DNA of 56,372 nucleotides. Origin: Bacteroidota bacterium. GTDB lineage: Bacteria; Bacteroidota; Bacteroidia; B-17B0; Aurantibacillaceae. Positions 32,687 through 41,116 of the stretch are shown piece by piece. The notes under the pieces are model-generated. The model was not told the DNA's origin and searched no databases. It was given only the letters and a program-made list of their open reading frames with translations. Each line of letters begins with the position of its first letter. The first letter of the stretch is position 1. The stretch lies in NCBI GenBank assembly GCA_018267475.1, contig JAFDYI010000007.1, positions 1-56,372 on the forward strand. Reading direction: 5' to 3'. Both the position numbers and the translations under genes were made by a program.

Positions 32687-33974
32687 TTTCGGCGCCTAAG
32701 GCATTGAGGCGGGTATCAATATGTTGGTAGCCTCTATCTATTTGATTGATATTGAAAATAACACTTTTGCCTTTGGCACTAAGCGCGGCTATTAGCAACG
32801 AAACGCCGGCGCGTATATCAGGCGAAGCCATTTGAATAGCTCGTAACTGGGTGCGCCTGTCCAACCCCATAACCACGGCACGATGAGGGTCACTTAAAAT
32901 AATTTGTGCTCCCATATCAATTAGTTTATCTACAAAAAACAAACGGCTTTCAAACATTTTTTGATGAATAAGCACGTTGCCTCGTGCTTGCGTGGCAGTA
33001 ACCAAAGCAATGCTTATTAAATCGGGGGTAAAGCCCGGCCAAGGCGCATCAGAAATGGTAAGAATAGAGCCGTCAATAAAGGTATCTATTTCGTAATGTT
33101 CTTGTGCGGGTATGTGTAGGTCGTCGCCTTTCAAATTCATTTTTATACCTAAGCGCGTAAACATTTCCGGGATAATCCCTAAGCTGGGGTACGATACGTT
33201 TTTTATCGTAATATCCGACTGGGTAACAGCGGCTAAGCCAATAAAAGAGCCTATCTCTATCATATCGGGCAGCAATCGGTGGTTAGTTCCTTTTAAATTT
33301 TTTACCCCTTCTATGGTAAGCAGGTTAGAGCCTACCCCGCTAATTTTGGCGCCCATGCGGTTTAGCATGTTGCACAGTTGTTGCAGATATGGTTCGCAGG
33401 CGGCGTTGTATATAGTGGTAATGCCTTCGGCTAAAACGGCAGCCATTACAATGTTGGCCGTTCCGGTAACAGAGGCTTCATCTAGCAGCATATAACTGCC
33501 GCGCATATTTTTTCCTTCTACTTTAAAAAGTTCGTTTTCGGTATCGTAAATAAATTGAGCCCCTAGTTTTTCAAAACCAAGAAAATGGGTATCTACTCTG
33601 CGGCGCCCAATTTTATCGCCTCCGGGCTTGGGCATATAAGCTTTGCCAAAGCGTGCCAGCATAGGGCCTACCAGCATGACAGAGCCGCGCAGGTTGCCCC
33701 CTTTTTTCTTAAACTCGGGCGATATAATAAAATCTACATTTACGGCATCGGCCTGAAACGTATATTCTTCGTGGGCTGTTTTTTCTACTTTTACACCTAA
33801 GTCGCGCAGCAAATCAATTAGTTTTAAAATGTCAATAATATCCGGGATATTGCCGATAGTAACTTTTTCGGAGGTTAATAGCACGGCGCAAATAACTTGC
33901 AGCGCCTCATTTTTAGCGCCTTGCGGAATGATATCGCCTTTTAAATGCTTGCCCCCGTTTACTTCAAAAATCAT
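32673..33974 (-). CDS. murA: UDP-N-acetylglucosamine 1-carboxyvinyltransferase
   Basis: MurA catalyses the first committed step of peptidoglycan synthesis. The 433-residue protein has the two-domain EPT fold (GAKNEALQVICAVLLTSEKV, RGSVMLVGPMLARFG, DIRAGVSLLIAALSAKG). The catalytic loop residue equivalent to E. coli Cys115 is Asp120 (PKPGGDKIGRRR). Asp at this place keeps activity in other bacteria and removes the target of fosfomycin. A TAGTTTTG promoter lies upstream. Confidence 0.95.
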   Translation of the reverse strand: MIFEVNGGKHLKGDIIPQGAKNEALQVICAVLLTSEKVTIGNIPDIIDILKLIDLLRDLGVKVEKTAHEEYTFQADAVNVDFIISPEFKKKGGNLRGSVMLVGPMLARFGKAYMPKPGGDKIGRRRVDTHFLGFEKLGAQFIYDTENELFKVEGKNMRGSYMLLDEASVTGTANIVMAAVLAEGITTIYNAACEPYLQQLCNMLNRMGAKISGVGSNLLTIEGVKNLKGTNHRLLPDMIEIGSFIGLAAVTQSDITIKNVSYPSLGIIPEMFTRLGIKMNLKGDDLHIPAQEHYEIDTFIDGSILTISDAPWPGFTPDLISIALVTATQARGNVLIHQKMFESRLFFVDKLIDMGAQIILSDPHRAVVMGLDRRTQLRAIQMASPDIRAGVSLLIAALSAKGKSVIFNINQIDRGYQHIDTRLNALGAEIIRK

Positions 33975-33994
33975 AGTTTGTTGTATTTATAGCA

Positions 33995-34002
33995 CAAAAC
34001 TA
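33995..34002 (-). promoter_or_regulatory. -7 promoter element of murA
   Basis: On the minus strand this reads TAGTTTTG, about 20 bases before the murA ATG. The rest of the 275-base gap to the next gene holds a perfect CAAGCGCTTG palindrome (34119-34128) and an AAACCC/GGGTTT hairpin, whose functions are unknown. Confidence 0.45.
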
Positions 34003-34249
34003 ACAAACGCTTTAGCCTTGCTTTCATACTTTTAAAAAAAGAAGTAACAACAACGAGTTAATTAAAAAAGCAAATACAAAAACCCGTTAAATAGGGGTTT
34101 CCTCTTTTATAAAAGAAGCAAGCGCTTGTTTTGCTGATGCTAACACTAAAAAGCTAAATACTTTTTTTGCACTTTAAAAAAAATATAAGAGTTTTGCAGC
34201 ACAGCACCCTGTATGTTGTGTTGCCGATACCCTTAGCGAAACTAAAAAA

Positions 34250-34597
34250 ATGACGCCAACCAAAACCCCTCCCGATTTTTTTGACATGGTATATCAAGTG
34301 GTGCGCTTAATACCCAAAGGCCGTGTTACCTCGTACGGGGCTATTGCCAAGTACTTGGGCGCGGCTAGCTCTTCTCGCTTGGTGGGTTACGCTATGAACG
34401 GTGCCCACAGCCAAAAACCAAAAGTACCGGCACACCGGGTAGTAAACAGGCAGGGCTTGCTTACAGGCAAACATCATTTTGCCAGCCCAAACCTCATGCA
34501 ACAACTTTTAGAAAAAGAAGGCATAAAAATAAAAAACGACCAAATAGTGCATTTTGAAAAGTACTTTTGGGACCCGCAAAAAGAATTGGCTTTGTAA
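34250..34597 (+). CDS. Alkyltransferase-like (ATL) protein of the MGMT family
   Basis: The 115-residue protein has the DNA-binding half of O6-alkylguanine transferases (LIPKGRVTSYGAIAKYLG, SRLVGYAMNG). The reactive Cys of PCHRVV is Ala here (VPAHRVV). ATL proteins with this change bind O6-alkylguanine without repairing it and recruit nucleotide excision repair. The C-terminal FEKYFWDP is typical for Bacteroidota homologues. Confidence 0.9.
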   Translation: MTPTKTPPDFFDMVYQVVRLIPKGRVTSYGAIAKYLGAASSSRLVGYAMNGAHSQKPKVPAHRVVNRQGLLTGKHHFASPNLMQQLLEKEGIKIKNDQIVHFEKYFWDPQKELAL

Positions 34598-34629
34598 TAC
34601 ATGTAAGTTGCACGCTTAAAATTATTTTT

Positions 34630-34637
34630 TATATTTG
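34630..34637 (+). promoter_or_regulatory. -7 promoter element of the OmpA-family gene
   Basis: TATATTTG lies 22 bases before the ATG and is followed directly by a 6-bp inverted repeat (CGTGTT-AAAA-AACACG, 34638-34653) that spans the expected transcription start. Confidence 0.5.
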
Positions 34638-34659
34638 CGTGTTAAAAAACACGTTTTAT

Positions 34660-37041
34660 ATGAAGAAAATTATACTTTTTTCTTGTTTCTTGTCAGGAAT
34701 AGCCATTAAAGCACAGGATTTTATTGGTTTTAATCAAAGTAATTACGCCGGCGTTTCAGGTATTTACCTAAACCCCGCCTCTATTGTAGATAGCCGCATG
34801 CGTTTTGATATGACTTTGGGCGCTATAGACGTGGGGGCTTACAATAATTTTGTAGGCTTAAAAAGCACCGCTTTAAAAGGTTTTGGCTCCTTTCCGGCTT
34901 TTAACGACCCTCATTTCCAACAAAATTACTTAACGGTAAACCCTACCGACCACCAAGAGCGCGTGTTTTCTAAAAGCCGTATTGCAGGGCCTTCTTTTAT
35001 GATAAACATAAACAGAAAAAATGCTATTGCCTTTGCCATCAGCGAACGCAACTACATCAATGTAGATGGTATTACTAAAGATTTAGCTAATTTGGTATAT
35101 AACGGGCTTAACTTCCCCTCTTTGCAAAACCAAAATTTGCAAGCTTCTAACGTAAATATACAAACTATGAGCTGGTTGGAGTATGGCTTAACCTACGCCC
35201 ACGTGTTTAAAGATGATAACGAACACTTTTTTAAAGCCGGCATTACCGTAAAAATGCTGCAAGGCATTCAATCAGCTTACGTGCACATAAAAAACTTTAG
35301 CTACAACTTCCCTACCGACTCGCAAGCCACCTTTATGAACTCGGCTGTTAGCTACGGACACTCCAGCAACCTCAACCTCGAAAAAGTAGGATATGGCGGC
35401 AACAGCGGTACCGGTATTTTTGATTTTTCGCAATCATACCCCGGCTTTTCTATGGATATAGGAGCCGTATATGAGTGGCGCCCCAACTACAAAGACTATA
35501 AATACGATATGGACGGTAAAACCGGTTTATGGCGCCGCGACCAAAACAAATACAAGTTAAAAATAAGCGCCGCCCTTACCGATTTAGGATATATCACCTT
35601 TAAAAAAGGACCTACCAGCAACGATTTTACGGCCAACATCAATTATTGGGATTTAAAACATCTAAACCCAAAAGGAGTAGGCTCTATGGATAGTATTTTT
35701 AAAGCTAACTTCCCGCAAGGCACTCAATCTTCTACCTATACCGCCCTTACCCCCATGGCCATCAACATATCGGCCGATTACCACTTATGGAAAGATTTTT
35801 ATGTTAATCTAAACCCATATATCGCTTTTCAATTTAGAAACAGCGCCACCAAAGTACACGACATTAGCAGCATTATTCTTACCCCACGTTGGGATTGGAA
35901 ATGGTTTGGTGCTTTTATACCCATACAATACAACTTTATTGATGGTTTTAGAGCCGGTTTAGCCCTGCACTTAGGCCCCTTTGCCGTTGGTACCAGCAAT
36001 ATAGCCCCTCTTATTGGGCAAAAAACCATATACGGAGCCGATGTATATGCTATTGTAAAAATACCCGTTCCGTACGGAAAACCAAAAGATAAAGACCACG
36101 ACGGCGTATCGAACCGAAAAGATAAATGCCCAAAAGAACCCGGTGTGTGGGAATTTATGGGATGCCCCGATAAAGATGGCGACCACGTGCCCGACAGCGA
36201 AGACAAATGCCCCACCGTATTTGGTGTAAAAGAATTGCATGGTTGCCCCGATAGAGATGGCGACGGCATTACCGATGCTGATGATGCCTGCCCCGATGAT
36301 AAAGGCTTAGCCGAGTTTAAAGGTTGCCCCGATAGAGATGGCGATAAAATTATTGACAAAGAAGACGAATGCCCTGATGAGCCCGGTTTAGCCGTATTTA
36401 TGGGTTGCCCGGATAGAGATAACGACAGCATTCCGGATAAATACGACGAATGCCCCGATGTCCCCGGCCCGAAAGAATACAAAGGCTGCCCCGATAAAGA
36501 TGGCGATAAAATAGTAGATAAAGACGATAACTGCCCCGATGTACCCGGCCCTGTTGAAAACAAAGGCTGCCCATGGCCCGATACCGATAAAGACGGCGTA
36601 CTGGATAAAGACGACGACTGCCCTACCGTACCCGGTATTGCTTCGCTAAGAGGATGCCCACCGGCCGTAGTAGTAAAACCAGCCGAGCAAAAAATATTGG
36701 AAAAAGCCTTCAAGAGCTTGCAATTTGCTACCGGTAGCGATGTTATTAAAGCCGTATCATACCCCTCGCTTAATGAATTGGCCGGTTTAATGAAAAAACA
36801 CGAAGGCGACTGGACTCTTAAATTATCCGGACATACAGACAACCAAGGAACGCCGGAATCGAATATGATTTTATCTGAAAAACGTACTAAAGCCGTAGAA
36901 AAATACCTGATGAAAAAAGGCGTAAAAGACGATAAAATTACTACCGAATGGTTTGGACAAACACAACCTATTGACAGCAACGATACCCCTCAAGGCCGTC
37001 AAAAAAACCGCCGAGTAGAAATGAAAGTACTCTATAAGTAA
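34660..37041 (+). CDS. Outer-membrane OmpA-family protein with thrombospondin-3 repeats
   Basis: From MKKIILFSCFLSGIAIKA (signal peptide) the protein is 793 residues. Residues about 20-470 form a DUF5723-like barrel region (NYAGVSGIYLNPASIVDSRMRFD near the start). Residues about 477-667 hold seven to eight calcium-binding thrombospondin type 3 repeats (pattern DxDxDGxxDxxDxCP). The C-terminal OmpA domain (LQFATGSDVIKAV, LSGHTDNQGTPESNMILSEKR, GRQKNRRVEM) binds peptidoglycan. It should anchor the outer membrane to the wall. A strong intrinsic terminator follows. Confidence 0.9.
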   Translation: MKKIILFSCFLSGIAIKAQDFIGFNQSNYAGVSGIYLNPASIVDSRMRFDMTLGAIDVGAYNNFVGLKSTALKGFGSFPAFNDPHFQQNYLTVNPTDHQERVFSKSRIAGPSFMININRKNAIAFAISERNYINVDGITKDLANLVYNGLNFPSLQNQNLQASNVNIQTMSWLEYGLTYAHVFKDDNEHFFKAGITVKMLQGIQSAYVHIKNFSYNFPTDSQATFMNSAVSYGHSSNLNLEKVGYGGNSGTGIFDFSQSYPGFSMDIGAVYEWRPNYKDYKYDMDGKTGLWRRDQNKYKLKISAALTDLGYITFKKGPTSNDFTANINYWDLKHLNPKGVGSMDSIFKANFPQGTQSSTYTALTPMAINISADYHLWKDFYVNLNPYIAFQFRNSATKVHDISSIILTPRWDWKWFGAFIPIQYNFIDGFRAGLALHLGPFAVGTSNIAPLIGQKTIYGADVYAIVKIPVPYGKPKDKDHDGVSNRKDKCPKEPGVWEFMGCPDKDGDHVPDSEDKCPTVFGVKELHGCPDRDGDGITDADDACPDDKGLAEFKGCPDRDGDKIIDKEDECPDEPGLAVFMGCPDRDNDSIPDKYDECPDVPGPKEYKGCPDKDGDKIVDKDDNCPDVPGPVENKGCPWPDTDKDGVLDKDDDCPTVPGIASLRGCPPAVVVKPAEQKILEKAFKSLQFATGSDVIKAVSYPSLNELAGLMKKHEGDWTLKLSGHTDNQGTPESNMILSEKRTKAVEKYLMKKGVKDDKITTEWFGQTQPIDSNDTPQGRQKNRRVEMKVLYK
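36088..36660 (+). repeat. Thrombospondin-3 coding repeats
   Basis: About eight imperfect units of roughly 70-80 bases encode Asp-rich, Cys-containing calcium-binding repeats. They produce a long spurious antisense open frame. They could allow length variation by recombination. Confidence 0.8.
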
Positions 37042-37052
37042 ACAAAAACAAG

Positions 37053-37086
37053 AAAAAGGGGTTTTTACGTAAAAGCCCCTTTTTTT
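37053..37086 (+). terminator. Intrinsic terminator of the OmpA-family gene
   Basis: GGGGTTTTT pairs with AAAAGCCCC (one G-T wobble) around the ACGT loop, flanked by A and T tracts. Two weaker A/T-flanked hairpins follow within the next 100 bases. Confidence 0.85.
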
Positions 37087-37278
37087 ATACCCCTATGCGA
37101 CTGCTTAAAAAAAGGAACTGCCTTTTTCCAAAGGTACACTCCATACTTCTAAAATGATTCCATACAAAAGGTGCCCCTTTTTTCTCTCGTATAATTTGCT
37201 CTCTCTAAAGAACCTGAGATTTTAACAAACTTAAACAGGTATTCGGCTAAAATATAAGTGTGCGTTTTAAGAAATTGT
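37087..37278. other. Intergenic stretch with two further hairpins
   Basis: AAAAAGG-AACTG-CCTTTTT (about 37107-37127) and AAAAGG-TGCC-CCTTTT (about 37168-37184) could be back-up terminators or a small RNA end. An isolated ACCTGAGA resembles part of a TPP riboswitch, but the rest of that structure is missing. Confidence 0.35.
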
Positions 37279-37286
37279 TACATTTG
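37279..37286 (+). promoter_or_regulatory. -7 promoter element of glutamate dehydrogenase
   Basis: TACATTTG lies 37 bases before the ATG, giving a normal-length leader. Confidence 0.5.
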
Positions 37287-37323
37287 CAGCCGCTAAAGTA
37301 TGTTTAATTTAAATCTTTAAAAT

Positions 37324-38598
37324 ATGTCAGCACCAACAGCCGCCCCCGTGGCGCACACAGAGAGTATGTTTCATGCCGTTTTAGCCCGCTTAGATGCTGC
37401 CGCTAAAGCCATGAATTTGTCGGACGATGTAGCACAAGTACTTCGCTATCCCCAAAAATTAGTAAAAGTATGTTTCCCCGTTACTATGGATAACGGAAGC
37501 ATGCAAATGTTTGAAGGCTACCGCTGCGTACACTCTACGCACCTAGGCCCCTCCAAGGGAGGTATCCGCTACGCTATGGACGTAAACGAAGACGAAGTAA
37601 AAACCCTTGCCGCCTGGATGAGTTTTAAATGTGCTGTAGCCAATCTGCCCTATGGCGGAGGCAAAGGCGGTGTAAAATGCGACCCACGCAAACTAAGCGT
37701 AGGCGAATTAGAACGCATAACCCGTGCCTACGCAAAAGCCATGCGCGATGTATTTGGCGTTAATAAAGACGTGCCCGCCCCCGATATGGGTACTAGCGGC
37801 CGCGAAATGGCTTGGATTTTAGACGAATTAAATAAAGTACATGGAGAGGACGTTCCGGGGCTGGTTACCGGCAAACCCATCGTATTAGGAGGCTCTTTAG
37901 GCCGAGATGCCGCTACCGGACGCGGTGTTATGGTTTCTACCTTTGCAGCCCTAAAAAAAATGGGCCTAGATCCTAAAAAAGTAAGCGTAGCCGTACAAGG
38001 TTTTGGTAACGTAGGCTCGCACACTGCTCGTTTATTGCATGAGCATGGAGTAAAAATATGCGCCATAGGCGATCACACCGCCACCTTTTGGAACGAAAAA
38101 GGCATTGATATTACGGCAGCCTTGGCTTATGCCAAAAAAAATGGAGGTGTGCTAAAAGGATTTACCGGAGGCACCGAAATAAAAAGCGGCGAACTATTAA
38201 CCGCTAAAGTAGATGTGCTGATACCTGCCGCCCTACAAAATGTAATCACAGAAGATAATGCGGGCAACATACAAGCCAAACTGATTGTAGAAGGCGCCAA
38301 CGGCCCCACAACCGCCGAGGCAGATCCTATTTTACAAGACAAAAAAATAATTGTAGTGCCCGATATTTTGGCCAACGGAGGCGGGGTAACCGTTTCTTAT
38401 TTTGAATGGGTGCAAAACAAAATGGGTTATTACTGGACTGAAAAAGAAGTGAACGAAAAACACGACTTAAGCATGGAAACTGCTTTTGAGCACGTATGGA
38501 ACAACGCTCAAGAGTTTAAAACCACAATGCGTTTAGGAGCCTACATTACCGCTTTGAAAAAAATAGAACAAGGTGTAAAAATGAAAGGGTTTTATTAA
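37324..38598 (+). CDS. Glu/Leu/Phe/Val dehydrogenase family, probably glutamate dehydrogenase
   Basis: The 424-residue enzyme has the substrate-domain motifs of glutamate dehydrogenase: GGIRYAMDVNEDEVKTLAAW, the catalytic Lys region PYGGGKGGVKCDP and DVPAPDMGT. The Rossmann domain has VAVQGFGNVGSHTARLL. It oxidatively deaminates glutamate to 2-oxoglutarate or the reverse. The length is that of the hexameric small type. It is monocistronic between its own promoter and a perfect terminator. Confidence 0.92.
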   Translation: MSAPTAAPVAHTESMFHAVLARLDAAAKAMNLSDDVAQVLRYPQKLVKVCFPVTMDNGSMQMFEGYRCVHSTHLGPSKGGIRYAMDVNEDEVKTLAAWMSFKCAVANLPYGGGKGGVKCDPRKLSVGELERITRAYAKAMRDVFGVNKDVPAPDMGTSGREMAWILDELNKVHGEDVPGLVTGKPIVLGGSLGRDAATGRGVMVSTFAALKKMGLDPKKVSVAVQGFGNVGSHTARLLHEHGVKICAIGDHTATFWNEKGIDITAALAYAKKNGGVLKGFTGGTEIKSGELLTAKVDVLIPAALQNVITEDNAGNIQAKLIVEGANGPTTAEADPILQDKKIIVVPDILANGGGVTVSYFEWVQNKMGYYWTEKEVNEKHDLSMETAFEHVWNNAQEFKTTMRLGAYITALKKIEQGVKMKGFY

Positions 38599-38611
38599 AA
38601 ATAAAAACCAC

Positions 38612-38642
38612 AAAAAAGCCGCTTTATAAAGCGGCTTTTTTT
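38612..38642 (+). terminator. Intrinsic terminator of glutamate dehydrogenase
   Basis: A perfect palindrome, GCCGCTTT-AT-AAAGCGGC, is flanked by A and T tracts directly after the stop. Confidence 0.9.
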
Positions 38643-38702
38643 ATACTCAAGTTTTTCGTTACTTTTATCCAAACAAAAAACAGCCTTTTTAATACTGCAC
38701 GC

Positions 38703-39296
38703 ATGATTACATATTACAAAACTACTTTAACAGCGCTTATTCTTAGTCTTTCGGTTTTTTCGCAAAACAGCAATTTATACCCATCTACCGTAAAACTAGA
38801 AACCAAAGTAAAAGACAGTACCTGGCACGCCGTAGCCACTAGCGTAGTGCAGGTAAGCGAAGCCACCAGCGAAATGGCTTTCAGAATGCCTATTCAATCT
38901 ATTGATACCGATAACCCAAGCGTCGATTCGGCGCTCTCACAAATAAAATCGTTTGTGTATTTGCGTGGCGACTTTCCTATCACAAGTTTAAGTTTTTCTT
39001 CAGCAAACAACGAAAACGACAAAGATTATTCGGGCAAAGCGTTTCTTACTATAAACAGCATCACCAAACAAATTGATTATACGGTAGAAGTATATAACTA
39101 CAACAATAACGGCGATTACAACGTAGGGGTAAACACCTACCAAGTACGCATTGGCTTGTCTTTTGAGTTTGACCCCGAAGATTTTAAACTAAACAACTAC
39201 TGCAAACCTTTGGTAGATCTTATTAAAATAGAAGTAAGCAATGGTTTTGTAAATAAATTAAATATGGATGGAGAAACTATTTTCAATCAAAATTAA
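38703..39296 (+). CDS. YceI-like periplasmic protein
   Basis: The 197-residue protein has a signal peptide (ends near VFSQNSN). The mature part has the YceI-like features of a lipocalin-type polyisoprenoid-binding barrel: YPSTVKLETKVKDSTWHAVATSV, PIQSIDTDNPSVDSALSQI, SGKAFLTINSITKQIDYTVEV and a C-terminal strand. Sequence match is weaker than for bona fide YceI, so the ligand is open. It precedes a lipoprotein gene by nine bases. TACTTTTA about 35 bases upstream may be its promoter. Confidence 0.65.
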   Translation: MITYYKTTLTALILSLSVFSQNSNLYPSTVKLETKVKDSTWHAVATSVVQVSEATSEMAFRMPIQSIDTDNPSVDSALSQIKSFVYLRGDFPITSLSFSSANNENDKDYSGKAFLTINSITKQIDYTVEVYNYNNNGDYNVGVNTYQVRIGLSFEFDPEDFKLNNYCKPLVDLIKIEVSNGFVNKLNMDGETIFNQN

Positions 39297-39305
39297 AAAT
39301 AAAAC

Positions 39306-40322
39306 ATGAAAACAAAAGTAAAAACAATCGTTATTTCAATTTTTGTATGCGCCTTAGCCAGCTGTTCTAAATACGGAAATGTGATGCTAAACTACCCGGC
39401 GCCCCCTCTAAAAGTATTGCCGCCCGATATTCATTATATGGCGGTTATCAATAGAACCATGCCACCTCTTGAAAGTAAAAAAAACTGGGGCACCCTTCTT
39501 GGAAAAATTTGGGAAGGAAAAATATTAGGCTCTGATAAATTAGCTTCAGACGATGCGATAAAAGGAGTGTTTGATAAAATTAACGGGTGGCGTGGCCTTA
39601 GCATCGTTATTCCCTCACAAACACGCTATGTAGGCACAGGCACAAACCAAACGCCGGAACCTATGGGCTGGGATTTGGTGAAACAAATTTGCGATAGCAA
39701 CCGCGCTGATGTGTTATTAGTATTAGAAATGTTTGACCAAAGAAGCAATTTAGTAGGCAACGTTATCAATACCGGTATCAATATGTTAGAACATGGCGGT
39801 GGTATGCCATCAGGTATTGGTATGGTACGGGTAAATGTAACGTGTTTTTGGCGCTTGTACGACCCCTTTCAAAAACGCATTATTGATGAGTACGAAACAT
39901 CTAATTTTGTTGATTTTAATAACGGCGGGGGCGTAGTGCCCATGCCGCCTCCCAATGGTTTGCAACAAGTAGCGCGTGCCGCCGGCGTAGAATATATACA
40001 GCGTTTTTTGCCCTCATTTTATCGCGTAAGCCGCACGATGTATAAAAGAGGAAGAGGAAAACGGCAGCAGTTTTTGGCGGCTTTCCGTCACTCAGAAGTA
40101 GCCGATTGGCAAGGAGCCCTGCCTATTTGGCAACAGTTAGCGCAAAATTGCAGGCGCGTAAATGCAGGGCGGGCCTGCTTAGATATAGCGGTAGCTTACG
40201 AGGTGTTGGGCGATATTAACGAGGCCATGAAATGGGCTAGCAAAGGCTACGAAGATTACCGGAATAAAATTTGTAGAGATTATAGAAATACGTTAGCTTA
40301 TCGTTTAAAATTAGGGTATTAA
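39306..40322 (+). CDS. DUF6340-like lipoprotein with TPR-like C-terminus
   Basis: The 338-residue protein carries a lipobox (CALASCSKYG), so it should be lipid-anchored. PPDIHYMAVINRTMPP, RGLSIVIPSQTRYVGTG, CDSNRADVLLVLEMFDQRS and the C-terminal TPR-like helices (LPIWQQLAQNCRRVNAGRACLDIAVAYEVLGDINEAMKWA pattern, residues about 270-330) agree with DUF6340 family proteins of Bacteroidota. Function unknown. It lies in a run with the YceI-like and DUF2461 genes. Confidence 0.75.
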   Translation: MKTKVKTIVISIFVCALASCSKYGNVMLNYPAPPLKVLPPDIHYMAVINRTMPPLESKKNWGTLLGKIWEGKILGSDKLASDDAIKGVFDKINGWRGLSIVIPSQTRYVGTGTNQTPEPMGWDLVKQICDSNRADVLLVLEMFDQRSNLVGNVINTGINMLEHGGGMPSGIGMVRVNVTCFWRLYDPFQKRIIDEYETSNFVDFNNGGGVVPMPPPNGLQQVARAAGVEYIQRFLPSFYRVSRTMYKRGRGKRQQFLAAFRHSEVADWQGALPIWQQLAQNCRRVNAGRACLDIAVAYEVLGDINEAMKWASKGYEDYRNKICRDYRNTLAYRLKLGY

Positions 40323-40329
40323 AAAACAC

Positions 40330-40995
40330 ATGATGGAAGAAATTATCGCATTTTTAAAAAAAATAAAAAAGAACAACCATAAAGAGTGGTTTGATAAACA
40401 CAAAGCACATTACACAGAAGCTAAAGAAATATACGAGCAAATAGTACAACAAATAATAGCCGCCAACACTCACTTTGACAAAGCGCTTTTGGGGTTAGAA
40501 GCAAAACAAACTACCTTTAGAATTTATAAAGACGTACGTTTTTCTAAAGATAAAACACCCTACAAAACAAACTTTGGTGCCAGTATAAACCCCGGTGGAA
40601 AAAAAGCCGACGTCCCGGGATACTACATACATATAGAACCCGGCAATTCTTTTATAGGCGGCGGCTGTTGGATGCCGCAACCTGATAAGCTGCAAGCCAT
40701 AAGGCAAGAAATAGATTACAACTTAAACCTCTTTCAGAAAATACTATCCAACCACGATTTTAAAAAATACTTTCCTGGTTTAAGTAAAGAGGGCAAGCTG
40801 GCACGCCCGCCCAAAGGCTATGAAAAAGAAAACCCGGCTATCGAATTTTTAAAACACAAAAACTTTGTGGTAATACATTCTATAAAAGACGAGGTGCTGC
40901 TAAGCAAAAACTTTGTTTCTTACACAGCCAAAGCCTGCCAAGCTATGTATCCTTTTGTTTCTTTTTTGCGCGAGGCAAGTGCATCTGAAAAATGA
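40330..40995 (+). CDS. DUF2461 (TIGR02453-type) protein
   Basis: The 221-residue soluble protein matches DUF2461: KNNHKEWFDKHKAHYTEAKE at the N-terminus, FRIYKDVRFSKDKTPYKTNFG, PGYYIHIEPGNSFIGGGCW and LARPPKGYEKENPAIEFLKHK. The family is widespread and of unknown function. It is the last gene of the run before the convergent adhesin gene. Confidence 0.88.
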   Translation: MMEEIIAFLKKIKKNNHKEWFDKHKAHYTEAKEIYEQIVQQIIAANTHFDKALLGLEAKQTTFRIYKDVRFSKDKTPYKTNFGASINPGGKKADVPGYYIHIEPGNSFIGGGCWMPQPDKLQAIRQEIDYNLNLFQKILSNHDFKKYFPGLSKEGKLARPPKGYEKENPAIEFLKHKNFVVIHSIKDEVLLSKNFVSYTAKACQAMYPFVSFLREASASEK

Positions 40996-41043
40996 TTCCG
41001 CGCTTGGTAGTTTATAGAGAAATTGACCTACAAAAAAATAGTT

Positions 41044-41095
41044 CCTTTTGTTTTTTATAAACGGTGGTCGTTTTTTCGTTGAAAAAACAAAAAGG
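41044..41095. terminator. Possible bidirectional terminator between convergent genes
   Basis: CCTTTTGTTTTTT pairs with AAAAAACAAAAAGG (one bulge) around a 25-base loop. It lies between the DUF2461 gene and the convergent adhesin gene. The A/T-rich stem could serve either strand. Confidence 0.4.
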
Positions 41096-41116
41096 TCTTT
41101 CTATTTTACCTTTGTA

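Noticed and set aside
35829-36980. A 383-codon antisense open frame opposite the OmpA-family gene
   Set aside because: It is a shadow of the Asp/Gly/Cys codon periodicity of the thrombospondin-3 repeats; the predicted protein is low-complexity Ser/Pro/Gly and has no start signals or family match.
37190-37240. TPP riboswitch before glutamate dehydrogenase, because of ACCTGAGA
   Set aside because: Only one short piece of the consensus is present, no second motif or helix set, and the downstream gene is unrelated to thiamine.
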